Of a stretch of 64,000 bases of DNA, positions 40,531-48,609 are shown one piece after another; positions within the stretch are counted from its first letter, which is position 1, and every line of letters begins with the position of its first letter. Position numbers and translations under genes: made by a program. A model generated the notes under the pieces. It was not told the origin of the DNA. It did no database searches and saw nothing but the letters and a program-made list of their open reading frames with translations. The stretch is taken from NCBI RefSeq assembly GCF_015477605.1, contig NZ_JADLQX010000001.1:124001-188000 (forward strand). The letters are read 5' to 3'. The DNA is from Nocardia amamiensis (GTDB lineage Bacteria; Actinomycetota; Actinomycetes; Mycobacteriales; Mycobacteriaceae).

Positions 40531-41322
40531 ATGATGTCCACACTCACGACACCACACATCGACGTCCATCGTGGTGGCGACCGCATGAAGACGCGGGTCT
40601 CCTGGCTTGATTCGAAGCACTCGTTCTCCTTCGGGGAACACTACGATCCCGAGAACACCCACCACGGCCTGCTGCTGGTCAACAACGAGGACATCGTCTC
40701 CCCCGGCCAAGGCTTCGACACCCACCCGCATCGGGACATGGAGATCGTCACCTGGGTGCTCGGCGGCAGCCTGGTGCATCAGGACTCCCTGGGCCACAGT
40801 GGCGTCATCTACCCCGGTCTGGCCCAGCGGATGAGCGCGGGCACCGGCATTCTGCACTCGGAGAAGAACGACTCGTGGCGGCTGGACGGCCGCACCCTGG
40901 AACATGACGAGCCCGTGCACTTCGTGCAGATGTGGGTGGTGCCCGACGAGCCGGGGCTCACCCCCGGCTACGAACAGCTGGAGATCGACGACGAGCTGGC
41001 CGGCGGCGGCTTGGTGACGGTCGCCTCGGGGTTGCCCCGATATCGCGACCGGACCGCCATCGCCATCAACAGCAGCCATTCGGCGCTGCACGTCGCACGG
41101 ATGATCAGCCCGGAGCCGGGCGCCGAACCTGTGGTCGAACTGCCCGACGCGCCCTACCTGCACCTGTTCGTCGCGCGCGGGGAGGTGGAGATGGAAGGGG
41201 TCGGCCCGCTCTATGAGGGCGACGCGGCGCGGCTGACCAGGACCGGCGGCCAGCGCGTGATCGCGCGGCGGCCTTCGGAGATCCTGGTGTGGGAGATGCA
41301 TGCGCGATTGGGCGCCCAGTAG
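40531..41322 (+). CDS. pirin family protein (bicupin)
   Basis: 263 residues. N-terminal cupin with metal-site residues: the HPHRDMEIVTWVLGG pattern (His, His ... Glu) and IYPGLAQRMSAGTGILHSEKN. Pirins bind iron or related metals; some act as quercetin dioxygenases or regulators, and which applies here is not visible. Two adjacent ATGs (40531, 40534) follow GAGGAGG; the second has the better 6-base spacing. Neighbouring genes do not suggest an operon. Confidence 0.9.
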   Translation: MMSTLTTPHIDVHRGGDRMKTRVSWLDSKHSFSFGEHYDPENTHHGLLLVNNEDIVSPGQGFDTHPHRDMEIVTWVLGGSLVHQDSLGHSGVIYPGLAQRMSAGTGILHSEKNDSWRLDGRTLEHDEPVHFVQMWVVPDEPGLTPGYEQLEIDDELAGGGLVTVASGLPRYRDRTAIAINSSHSALHVARMISPEPGAEPVVELPDAPYLHLFVARGEVEMEGVGPLYEGDAARLTRTGGQRVIARRPSEILVWEMHARLGAQ

Positions 41323-41472
41323 CCGGTGCGCAGGAGCACTCGGCCGGACGAATGTCCGGTCACCGCATTAACATCCGTCCGTAGGCAGCGCGATCAGTAG
41401 GCGATCGTCGCGCACCTACCGGGCCACCTCGTCCGGACCGAGCATCGCGAGGCACCGACGGAGAGGAAGTCC

Positions 41473-41970
41473 ATGTCGCAGTATCCGCCCCCCGGCCAGT
41501 ACCCGCCGCCACCGGGTCAATACCCGCCGCCACCGGGTCAATACCCTGGCCAGCCCGCCTATTGGCAAGAGTCACCGAAGGGCAAAGGCTTGGCGATCAC
41601 CGCGCTGGTGCTCGGTATCGTCGGGTTGCTGAGCTTCTGGACGGTCGTCGGTGGCTATCTGTTCGGCATCTTCGCCGTCATCTTCGGCTTGATCGCGATG
41701 TTCAAGGCTCGCGCAGGCACTGCGGGCGGCATGGGCATGGCGATTACCGGCTTGGTGCTCGGCGTGCTGAGTCTTGTCGGCGCCGTCCTGCTCACCATCG
41801 TGGGGTACAGCTTCTTCGTCGAGTCCGGCGGCAAGGACTTCGTGGATTGCCTGAACAAGGCGGGCAGCGATCAGTCCAAGATCGAGCAGTGCGAGCGTGA
41901 GTGGAATCAGAAGCTGCAGGACAGGTACAGCGTCACGCTCACTCCACCCGCGCCACCGACTCCCCGGTAG
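41473..41970 (+). CDS. DUF4190 small membrane protein with Pro-rich head
   Basis: 165 residues. A Pro/Tyr/Gln-rich repeat start (PPPGQYP units, residues 4-28) precedes two close membrane segments (LAITALVLGIVGLLSFWTVV, about 40-60, then GMGMAITGLVLGVLSLVGAVLL, about 85-110). A soluble tail has two Cys. This is the DUF4190 layout common in Mycobacteriales; function unknown. The ATG at 41473 has GAGAGGAAG upstream. It ends tail-to-tail with the next gene, overlapping 32 bp. Confidence 0.85.
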   Translation: MSQYPPPGQYPPPPGQYPPPPGQYPGQPAYWQESPKGKGLAITALVLGIVGLLSFWTVVGGYLFGIFAVIFGLIAMFKARAGTAGGMGMAITGLVLGVLSLVGAVLLTIVGYSFFVESGGKDFVDCLNKAGSDQSKIEQCEREWNQKLQDRYSVTLTPPAPPTPR

Positions 41971-42463
41971 CGGCGGCGCACGCTCGGGTCGTGGCGATCA
42001 CCTCGGCGAACTCGCGGCGGAAGTCGCCGTCCGGCGCGTCGACCCAGATCCGGTAACCACCGCGCTCGTCGGTGGGTGAGGGCAGCACGATGTGGCTGCC
42101 CGGTAGGGCGATCGATGCGCAGTGGCGGAAGAGGTCGGCGAATAGCCCGGTATCCAGGTACGAATTGTCGGTGGGCCCGGTGAGGAAGGTCCAGCGGTCC
42201 GAGCGTGGATGCGCGATGATCGGCCCCGGCCGGTGCTCGCCTCCCGCTATCAGCCGCTCTTTCACCTTTCGGCCGAACGCCGTGGGCATCACGACGGCAC
42301 CCACCGAGCCGACTTCCAGCATGATCCGTCCGAGCGTCGCGTCCACCACGGCGTACAGCCCGTTGTCCTGGCGGTAGTGACGGCAGCGGGCGAACGCGTC
42401 CTGAATCGCCGGCGGACCTGTTGAGGCGAGACGGCTGCCGGACTCGATGCGGGATCTACTCAT
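41939..42463 (-). CDS. hypothetical protein accompanying an XRE/DUF397 pair
   Basis: 174 residues, no membrane segment. The pattern GPIIAHPRSDRWTFLTGP (about 85-102) with IALPGSHIVLPSPTDERGGYRIWVDAP is recognisable from small actinobacterial proteins, often misannotated as RNA polymerase beta subunit. They recur beside XRE and DUF397 genes; no function is known. The ATG at 42463 has GAGG nine bases upstream. Divergent from the XRE gene with a 135-bp gap, so it probably shares its control region. Confidence 0.7.
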   Translation of the reverse strand: MSRSRIESGSRLASTGPPAIQDAFARCRHYRQDNGLYAVVDATLGRIMLEVGSVGAVVMPTAFGRKVKERLIAGGEHRPGPIIAHPRSDRWTFLTGPTDNSYLDTGLFADLFRHCASIALPGSHIVLPSPTDERGGYRIWVDAPDGDFRREFAEVIATTRACAAATGESVARVE

Positions 42464-42598
42464 GACGAACAACCTCGCCTCGCTGCGGGTGGATCGCGTG
42501 CTCGGAAAATCGACCGCTTGGATCGACCCTAGCCTTGCGCAAGTCGGTTGACAATAGTCAGACGTCGGCGCGTCGGAGTCGGCGTAGCATCACCGGGC

Positions 42599-43450
42599 AT
42601 GGCACCCGTCTCGCCGACCGTTGCCCGCTGGGAGCTGGTGCTTCGCCTGCGTGAACTGCGCGAACAGCGCGGTTTCGACTCGGCGGGCTTCGCCAAGCGG
42701 GTCGGGTTCACCCCGGCCAACTGGTCGCACGTGGAGAAGGGCAGACGTGTCCTCACCACCAACACCATCGGACCGGTGCTCGAGCTGCTGGAGGTGGAGC
42801 CGGAGGAACGCGAGGAACTACTCGCCCTGCTGGAGGCCAGCAAGCAACGCGGATGGTGGGCCAAGTCTTCCGCGCTGATCGGACCGGAGTTGCAGCGGCT
42901 CTACGGAATGGAATACGGCGCGCAGAGCATCCGCAGCTACGACAGCCTGGTCGTGCCGGGCCTGCTGCAGACCGAGGACTACGCCCGCGCGTTGATCAGC
43001 GCCGACGTGATGATCCGGCCGGTTCAGGTCGAGCAATTGGTGGCGATTCGGATGCGGCGCCAAGAGCGGCTACGCGGCGAAGACGCGGTCGAGCTGACGG
43101 CGGTGTTCGGCGAGGGCACCCTGCTGCAGCAGACCGGCGGGCCGGACGTGCTGCGGGGGCAGCTGAACTACCTGGCCGAGCTGATGGAGGAGCTCGACAC
43201 CGTCGCGGTGCGGGTGATCCCGTTCGCCGCCACCGCAGGCGCGGTACTCGGCGGCTCCAGTTTCCATCTCATCGACTTCGCCGGCGAGCAGCTGCCCACC
43301 TTCGGCTGGGCCGAGAGCGCGGTGTTCGGCGGCGCCGTCGACGACCCGGATCTGGTGCGGGATCTGAGCTTCGCCTACCTGCGCGCCGTGGAGCAATCCC
43401 TCTCACGTACCGAGTCATTGGCCCTGATCAGGCGCTATTCTCGCGTGTAA
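42599..43450 (+). CDS. XRE-family regulator with DUF5753 ligand domain
   Basis: 283 residues. Helix-turn-helix at about 8-60 (LRELREQRGFDSAGFAKRVGFTPANWSHVEKGRR), then the DUF5753 domain from about residue 95 (YGMEYGAQSIRSYDSLVVPGLLQTEDYARALI) to the end. DUF5753 is found only with such regulators in actinobacteria and probably senses a ligand or partner. The start ATG at 42599 (MAPVSPTVARW) is used. Followed after 10 bp by a DUF397 gene, the classic two-gene unit related to the WhiJ family. Confidence 0.9.
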   Translation: MAPVSPTVARWELVLRLRELREQRGFDSAGFAKRVGFTPANWSHVEKGRRVLTTNTIGPVLELLEVEPEEREELLALLEASKQRGWWAKSSALIGPELQRLYGMEYGAQSIRSYDSLVVPGLLQTEDYARALISADVMIRPVQVEQLVAIRMRRQERLRGEDAVELTAVFGEGTLLQQTGGPDVLRGQLNYLAELMEELDTVAVRVIPFAATAGAVLGGSSFHLIDFAGEQLPTFGWAESAVFGGAVDDPDLVRDLSFAYLRAVEQSLSRTESLALIRRYSRV

Positions 43451-43460
43451 AATCCTGCCC

Positions 43461-43835
43461 ATGGCCACCACCGCACGGCCGGAAAGCACCGGCTGGTTCA
43501 CATCGACCAGATCGAACAACGGCAACCAATGCGTCGAGGTTCGGTTCGATGGTGATGCGGTACTCATCCGTGACAGCAAATATCGCCGTAACCCGGCCAA
43601 CCGCCCCGCCGACGAGCCCATCATCACCGTCACAGAAGCCGAATGGACCGCGTTCCTCGACGTCCTGCGCACCCGCGGGCGATCGAATGGCGAACTGAGC
43701 GCGCACACCGCCGCGAACGGTCACACCACACTGCGCCACGGCGAAACCGCCCTCACCTACACCCCCGAGGAGTGGGACGCCTTCTTGCTCGGCGCACACG
43801 ACGGCGAATTCGACCGTATCGTCGCATTCGCCTGA
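43461..43835 (+). CDS. DUF397 protein with one and a half DUF397 copies
   Basis: 124 residues. The first copy (residues 11-70) has WFTSTRSNNGNQCVEVRFDGD, VLIRDSKY and TEAEWTAFLDVL. The second part (about 85-118) repeats the strand/Trp half only (LTYTPEEWDAFLLGAHDGEFD). DUF397 proteins are small partners of XRE regulators, as in the whiJ-type clusters of Streptomyces; one proposal is that they antagonise or tune the regulator. The ATG at 43461 lies 10 bp after the XRE stop, so translation is probably coupled. Confidence 0.88.
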   Translation: MATTARPESTGWFTSTRSNNGNQCVEVRFDGDAVLIRDSKYRRNPANRPADEPIITVTEAEWTAFLDVLRTRGRSNGELSAHTAANGHTTLRHGETALTYTPEEWDAFLLGAHDGEFDRIVAFA

Positions 43836-43907
43836 TTCACCTGCTCAGTGCCCCCGGCCAGCCGCGGCCGGGGGCCGGCATTCGCGCGTATCGGCATACT
43901 GGAGATC

Positions 43908-45926
43908 GTGACTTCCGAGCTGACCCGCCCTTCCGGTATCGATCTGTCCCACCTCGACCACGGCGTGCGGGTGCAGGACGATCTGTTCGCGCACGTCAAC
44001 GGCAAATGGCTGGCCGACCACCAGATACCCGCCGACCGCGCGGTGGACGGCGCCTTCCGGGCGCTGTACGACCAGGCCGAGCTGGACGTCCAGGCAATCA
44101 TCCAGAATGCCGCCGCCGCCGATGCCGAACCGGGCAGCGACGCCCGCAAGATCGGCGACCTCTACTCCAGTTTCATGGACACCGCCGCGGTAGCCGCCGC
44201 CGGGCTCGCGCCGATCGCGGCCGAACTCGCCGCGATCGCCGACGTGAGCGGCAAGGGGGCTTTCGCGACGCTGCTGGGCCGGTTGCAGCGCACCGGGGTC
44301 GGCGGCGCAGTCGCTGTCTACATCGACACCGACGACAAGAACTCCACCCGCTACCTCGCGCATGCCACCCAGTCCGGGATCGGGCTGCCCGACGAGTCCT
44401 ACTACCGGCAGGACGAATTCGCCGAGATCCGCGCGAAGTACATCGCGCATATCAACCGCATGTTCGCCCTGGCAGCCGCCGACCCGCGGTTGGCGGGGTC
44501 GCTGCCCGCCGAGTTGGACACGGTCGGACAGCGCGTCTTCGACCTGGAGCAGAAGCTGGCCGCAGGCCACTGGGACGTGGTGCGCCGCCGCGATGCCGAA
44601 CTCAGGTACAACCTGACCACCTTCGACGCGCTGGTCGCGGACAATCCCGAATTCGACTGGAACGCATGGACTTCCGCTCTCGCCGAGGGAATCGAACGAA
44701 ACGGACCCGAACTCTTCGCCGAGTTGGTCGTCCACCAGCCCGATTATCTGCGTGCGTTCGCGCGGGTCTGGGCCGATGAGCCGCTCGCGGACTGGCAGGC
44801 GTGGGCCGCGTGGCGGGTGCTGCGTTCGCGGGCACCGTATCTGACCGACGCGCTGGTCGAGGAGAACTTCGATTTCTACGGCCGCACCCTCACCGGCGCC
44901 GAGGAGAACCGGGAGCGCTGGAAGCGCGGCGTCGCGCTGGTGCAAGACCTGCTCGGCGAAGCGGTCGGCAAACTGTATGTGGCCGAACACTTCCCGCCGG
45001 AGGCCAAGGCGCGGATGGTCGAGCTGGTGGCCAACCTGCAGGAGGCGTACCGGCGCAACATCGCCGAACTCGAGTGGATGGGGCAGGACACCAGGTCCGC
45101 CGCGCTGGACAAGCTGGCGAAGTTCACCCCGAAGATCGGTTACCCGGACAAGTGGCGGGACTACTCGGCCGTGGTGATCGATCCGGCCGATCTGGTCGGC
45201 AACTACCGCAACGGCTATGCCGCCGAACACGATCGGGAACTGAACAAGCTCGGCGGCCCGGTCGATCGGGACGAGTGGTTCATGACGCCGCAGACGGTGA
45301 ACGCCTACTACAACCCCGGCATGAACGAGATCGTCTTCCCCGCCGCGATCCTGCAGCCGCCGTTCTTCGACATGAACGCCGACGACGCGGCCAACTACGG
45401 TGGCATCGGCGCCGTGATCGGCCACGAGATCGGCCACGGCTTCGACGATCAAGGCGCGAAGTACGACGGTGACGGCAACATGGTCGACTGGTGGACCGAC
45501 GAGGATCGCGCCGAATTCGCCAAGCGGACAAAGGCGTTGATCGCCCAGTACGACGTGCTCTCACCCACGGCCCTGCCGGACGAACACACCGTCAACGGCG
45601 AGTTCACCATCGGCGAGAACATCGGTGACCTCGGCGGCCTGTCCATCGCGTTGGAGGCGTACAAGATCTCGCTCGATGGAGCCGCGGCCCCGGAGATCGA
45701 TGGACTCACCGGTTTGCAGCGAGTGTTCTACGGCTGGGCACAGGTGTGGCGCACCAAGGCCCGTTCCGAGGAGGCCATCCGCCGGCTCGCTGTCGACCCG
45801 CACTCTCCGCCCGAGTTCCGCTGCAACGCGGTCGTGCGCAACATCGACAGCTTCCACGAAGCGTTCGGCGTCGAACCCGGCGACGCGCTGTACCTGGAAC
45901 CTGCTGAACGCGTGAAGATCTGGTGA
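43908..45926 (+). CDS. M13 family zinc metallopeptidase (Zmp1/neprilysin-like)
   Basis: 672 residues, the bacterial M13 length, without a signal peptide. Zinc motif HEIGH at 506-510, third ligand in GENIGDLGG (Glu570), and the substrate motif NAYYNPGMNEIVFPAAILQPPF before it. It resembles M. tuberculosis Zmp1 (Rv0198c), an M13 peptidase with roles in host interaction. The GTG at 43908 (VTSELTRPSG) is used; the ribosome-binding site is weak (GGAG three bases away). A CATACT -10-like hexamer eight bases upstream suggests a leaderless message. Ends in a strong hairpin. Confidence 0.95.
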   Translation: MTSELTRPSGIDLSHLDHGVRVQDDLFAHVNGKWLADHQIPADRAVDGAFRALYDQAELDVQAIIQNAAAADAEPGSDARKIGDLYSSFMDTAAVAAAGLAPIAAELAAIADVSGKGAFATLLGRLQRTGVGGAVAVYIDTDDKNSTRYLAHATQSGIGLPDESYYRQDEFAEIRAKYIAHINRMFALAAADPRLAGSLPAELDTVGQRVFDLEQKLAAGHWDVVRRRDAELRYNLTTFDALVADNPEFDWNAWTSALAEGIERNGPELFAELVVHQPDYLRAFARVWADEPLADWQAWAAWRVLRSRAPYLTDALVEENFDFYGRTLTGAEENRERWKRGVALVQDLLGEAVGKLYVAEHFPPEAKARMVELVANLQEAYRRNIAELEWMGQDTRSAALDKLAKFTPKIGYPDKWRDYSAVVIDPADLVGNYRNGYAAEHDRELNKLGGPVDRDEWFMTPQTVNAYYNPGMNEIVFPAAILQPPFFDMNADDAANYGGIGAVIGHEIGHGFDDQGAKYDGDGNMVDWWTDEDRAEFAKRTKALIAQYDVLSPTALPDEHTVNGEFTIGENIGDLGGLSIALEAYKISLDGAAAPEIDGLTGLQRVFYGWAQVWRTKARSEEAIRRLAVDPHSPPEFRCNAVVRNIDSFHEAFGVEPGDALYLEPAERVKIW

Positions 45927-45936
45927 TCCGAAGACT

Positions 45937-45964
45937 GAGGCGGCCCCCATTCGGGGGCCGCCTC
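45937..45964. terminator. bidirectional hairpin between the M13 peptidase and L,D-transpeptidase genes
   Basis: GAGGCGGCCCCC-ATTC-GGGGGCCGCCTC, a perfect 12-bp stem with a 4-base loop between two convergent stops. No long T-run, as is common in high-GC actinobacteria. Confidence 0.85.
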
Positions 45965-45972
45965 GGTCGCTC

Positions 45973-46890
45973 TTAGTTCCAGTCGCCCAAGCCGTCGCTG
46001 GCGCTGAGGGTGCCGCCCTTGGTGTTCTGCACGATCACCGCGTCACCCCGGCGCGCGTTCTCGAAGAACCACTTGCCGTCTTCGGTGCTGACATTCAGGC
46101 AGCCGTGGCTGACGTCGGACACGCCCTGCTGGGCGACCGACCACGGAGCCGCGTGCACGAAGATGCCGCTGTTGGAAATGCGGGTCGCGTACTCGACCTC
46201 GAGCTTGTAGCCCTCGGGGTCGGTGATCGGCACACCGTAGGTGGACGAGTCCATGATCATTTTGCGCTGCTGTTCGCCGACGATGTAGGTGCCGTTCGGG
46301 GTCTCGTGCTTGGGCTTGCCCATCGAGGTCGGCATTTCCTTCACCACCTCGCCGTTGATGGTGACGGTGATGGTGTGGGTCGTGTCGTCGGCGGTGGCGA
46401 CGAACGCGTCGCCGATCCGGAACGAGCTGGTCGTGCCGCCCGCCTGGACCTGCACGTCGGTGTTGTCCGGCCAGAACTCGTCCGGCCGCCAGCGCACCTG
46501 CTTGTCGCCGCGCCAGTAGAAGTGGCCGGGGGCGGGCTTCGATGACGTGATCTTGATGGCCTTCTCGGCGGTGGCGTGGTCGGTCACCGGTTCCTTGAAG
46601 GTGATGACGATCGGCTGCGCGACACCGACGACCTCGCCGTCGGCGATGTTGATCGAGGGTGGCGCGAAGTTGGCCTGCGGCCCCGGATCGGTGGCAGCGG
46701 CGTTGGCCGAGCCCGTGTCGAGACCCGGAATCGGTTCGGCTTGTGCAGGCGCGACGAGCATGACTCCAGCGGCCGCGATCGCCGCGGACAGCAGGACGCC
46801 CTCGCGCAACCGGCGGGTTAGCCGAGCTCCCTTGCGGTGAGCAGGCAACGACGCGGTGTGCAAAGCGGCATGCATAGGTTTCTCGTCCAT
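45973..46890 (-). CDS. L,D-transpeptidase (YkuD) with N-terminal Ig-like domain
   Basis: 305 residues. Signal peptide about 1-52 (LLSAAIAAAGVMLVAPAQA), a bacterial Ig-like domain (about 70-150), then a YkuD catalytic domain with SHGCLNVS (catalytic Cys264). It forms 3->3 peptidoglycan cross-links, which are abundant in Mycobacteriales. Carbapenems rather than penicillins usually inhibit this family. The ATG at 46890 (MDEKPMHAALH) is preferred over upstream codons; a second ATG at 46875 is possible. It converges on the M13 peptidase gene across a hairpin. Confidence 0.93.
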   Translation of the reverse strand: MDEKPMHAALHTASLPAHRKGARLTRRLREGVLLSAAIAAAGVMLVAPAQAEPIPGLDTGSANAAATDPGPQANFAPPSINIADGEVVGVAQPIVITFKEPVTDHATAEKAIKITSSKPAPGHFYWRGDKQVRWRPDEFWPDNTDVQVQAGGTTSSFRIGDAFVATADDTTHTITVTINGEVVKEMPTSMGKPKHETPNGTYIVGEQQRKMIMDSSTYGVPITDPEGYKLEVEYATRISNSGIFVHAAPWSVAQQGVSDVSHGCLNVSTEDGKWFFENARRGDAVIVQNTKGGTLSASDGLGDWN

Positions 46891-47169
46891 TCCATCTCTC
46901 GCACGCGCGCGCACGAGATCTTTCATTTCAGCGCGGAGCCAGAAGAGCGCCCCATGGGTATTGACAGCCCGACCCGCCGTCCTTCCTACCGTCCCGGAGC
47001 CCGCCGAAGCCACCGGCGTTTCGGTGTGATTCAGTCAGCGCGCTGAATGTGTCATGCATCACAATTGATTTCGATGGGTATCGGTCCGATGAACGTCCCG
47101 GTCACGCCGGAACACCCGACGCGAGATGGCGCCCCGAGCGTTGCTGAAACATGGTTCGCCGCAAACTTC

Positions 47170-48567
47170 TTAGTGAGGAACATCACTCACTACGTCGAAC
47201 ATAATCGGGCGATGCGGACCGGACGCGATGTTGTGCGCCACCGAGACCGGGACACGTCCGCGCGCATAGCGGGGCGATAGTCGCAGGTGCTTCTGCCCGA
47301 GAATTGTGGCCAGCGCGATCCGCAACTCGTAGTCCGCGAGCGCGGCGCCGACACAGCGCCGGTGGCCACCGCCGAACGGAGCGAATTCGAACGGACGGTA
47401 GCGGCGGTCGGTGAAGCGGCTCGGGTCGAAGCGGGCGGCGTCGGACCAGACGTCCGGATCGGAGTGCAACAACGGCACCGCGATCCCCATGGTGTCGCCC
47501 GGTGCGAGCTCGACATCGCGCAGCGTGTACGGCTCGGTGAGCTGCCGTAGGACGATCGGGACCGGCGGGTGCAGCCGCAACGTCTCCTGACATACGGCGT
47601 CCAGGTAGGGCAGTCCGGCCAGCTCCATCGCGCTGGCGCCGGGACCGGCGTCGCGCAGCTCCGCCCGCAGCCGCGCCAGCACATCCGGTGCCCGATGCAG
47701 CCGGAACAGCGCCCACACCAGCGCGGTGGCGGTGGTCTCGTGCCCGGCGACGAGCAGGGTGCGCACCTGGTCGCACAGCTCGTCGTCGGTGCCGGCCGCA
47801 GGCTCACCGGCATCAGCGGACAGCAGTAAGCCCAGCACATCGGTCGGGTGTGCGTCGACGGTCTGGCGCCGCCGTGCGATCTCGGCGCGGATCAGCCGGT
47901 CCAGCCGCGCGCGGGCGGTTCGAAATCGGTCCCATGGACCATGCCCGAACACTCCGTGTCGCAGGGCGGGCACCAGCAGCAGCGGCCCGGAGAATGCGGT
48001 GAGGAAGTCGATGACGGCGGCGGTGTACTCCGCCCGCCGCTGCGCGTCGTCCACGCCGAGCACCACCGTCGAGATCACCCGCAGCGTGAGCGCCCGTGCG
48101 GCCGCGCGGGCATCGATGCGGGCGCCCGCCACCCAAGCCCGGCCACTCTCGCCGGTCAGCTCCCGCATGGTGGCGTCACGGATGAGTTCGCCGTGTTCGC
48201 GAATCCGGACGCTGTGGAACGCGGGCGCGAGCAGCGCACGGCCGCGCCGGTGGCGTTCGCCCGAAGCCAGGATCAGCGATGCCGCGCCGACCATCGGCTC
48301 GATCGGATTCGGTCGCGGCGGCTGCGTGGATTCGATCGGTGCGCGGAAAACTTCGCGTGCGCCGACCGCCGTCCCGGTGAAGAGCGCCGCACCGAATCCG
48401 GGAAACCGAACAAAGAACGGGTCGCCCTCGCGCGCCCTGCGCCACTGGAAGTACCGGTCGAAATCGATTGCCGCGGCCAGCGCGTGTAGCACCGTCAGCC
48501 GAGGCGCTCGTGGACCAGCGCTGTCGTTGTTTGCGCGGGTCGAAGGCATACGCACGTCCATACCCAC
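47170..48567 (-). CDS. cytochrome P450
   Basis: 465 residues. I-helix LLVAGHETTATALVW near 262-276, K-helix ETLR near 315, and heme-binding loop FGGGHRRCVG with Cys405. It is a heme-thiolate monooxygenase, and partner ferredoxin and reductase genes are not adjacent. The substrate cannot be predicted. It lies 42 bp downstream of the serine hydrolase on the same strand, so the two may be co-transcribed. Several ATG/GTG starts exist near 48567; the N-terminus is uncertain by up to six residues. Confidence 0.93.
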   Translation of the reverse strand: MGMDVRMPSTRANNDSAGPRAPRLTVLHALAAAIDFDRYFQWRRAREGDPFFVRFPGFGAALFTGTAVGAREVFRAPIESTQPPRPNPIEPMVGAASLILASGERHRRGRALLAPAFHSVRIREHGELIRDATMRELTGESGRAWVAGARIDARAAARALTLRVISTVVLGVDDAQRRAEYTAAVIDFLTAFSGPLLLVPALRHGVFGHGPWDRFRTARARLDRLIRAEIARRRQTVDAHPTDVLGLLLSADAGEPAAGTDDELCDQVRTLLVAGHETTATALVWALFRLHRAPDVLARLRAELRDAGPGASAMELAGLPYLDAVCQETLRLHPPVPIVLRQLTEPYTLRDVELAPGDTMGIAVPLLHSDPDVWSDAARFDPSRFTDRRYRPFEFAPFGGGHRRCVGAALADYELRIALATILGQKHLRLSPRYARGRVPVSVAHNIASGPHRPIMFDVVSDVPH

Positions 48568-48609
48568 AGATACGAACTCGACACCGGAGGGGTTCGACTT
48601 CCGGCATCA

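Noticed and set aside
42548..42590. TTGACA (42548) and TAGCAT (42585) as a promoter of the XRE gene
   Set aside because: Spacing is 31 bp, too long for a sigma-70-type promoter.
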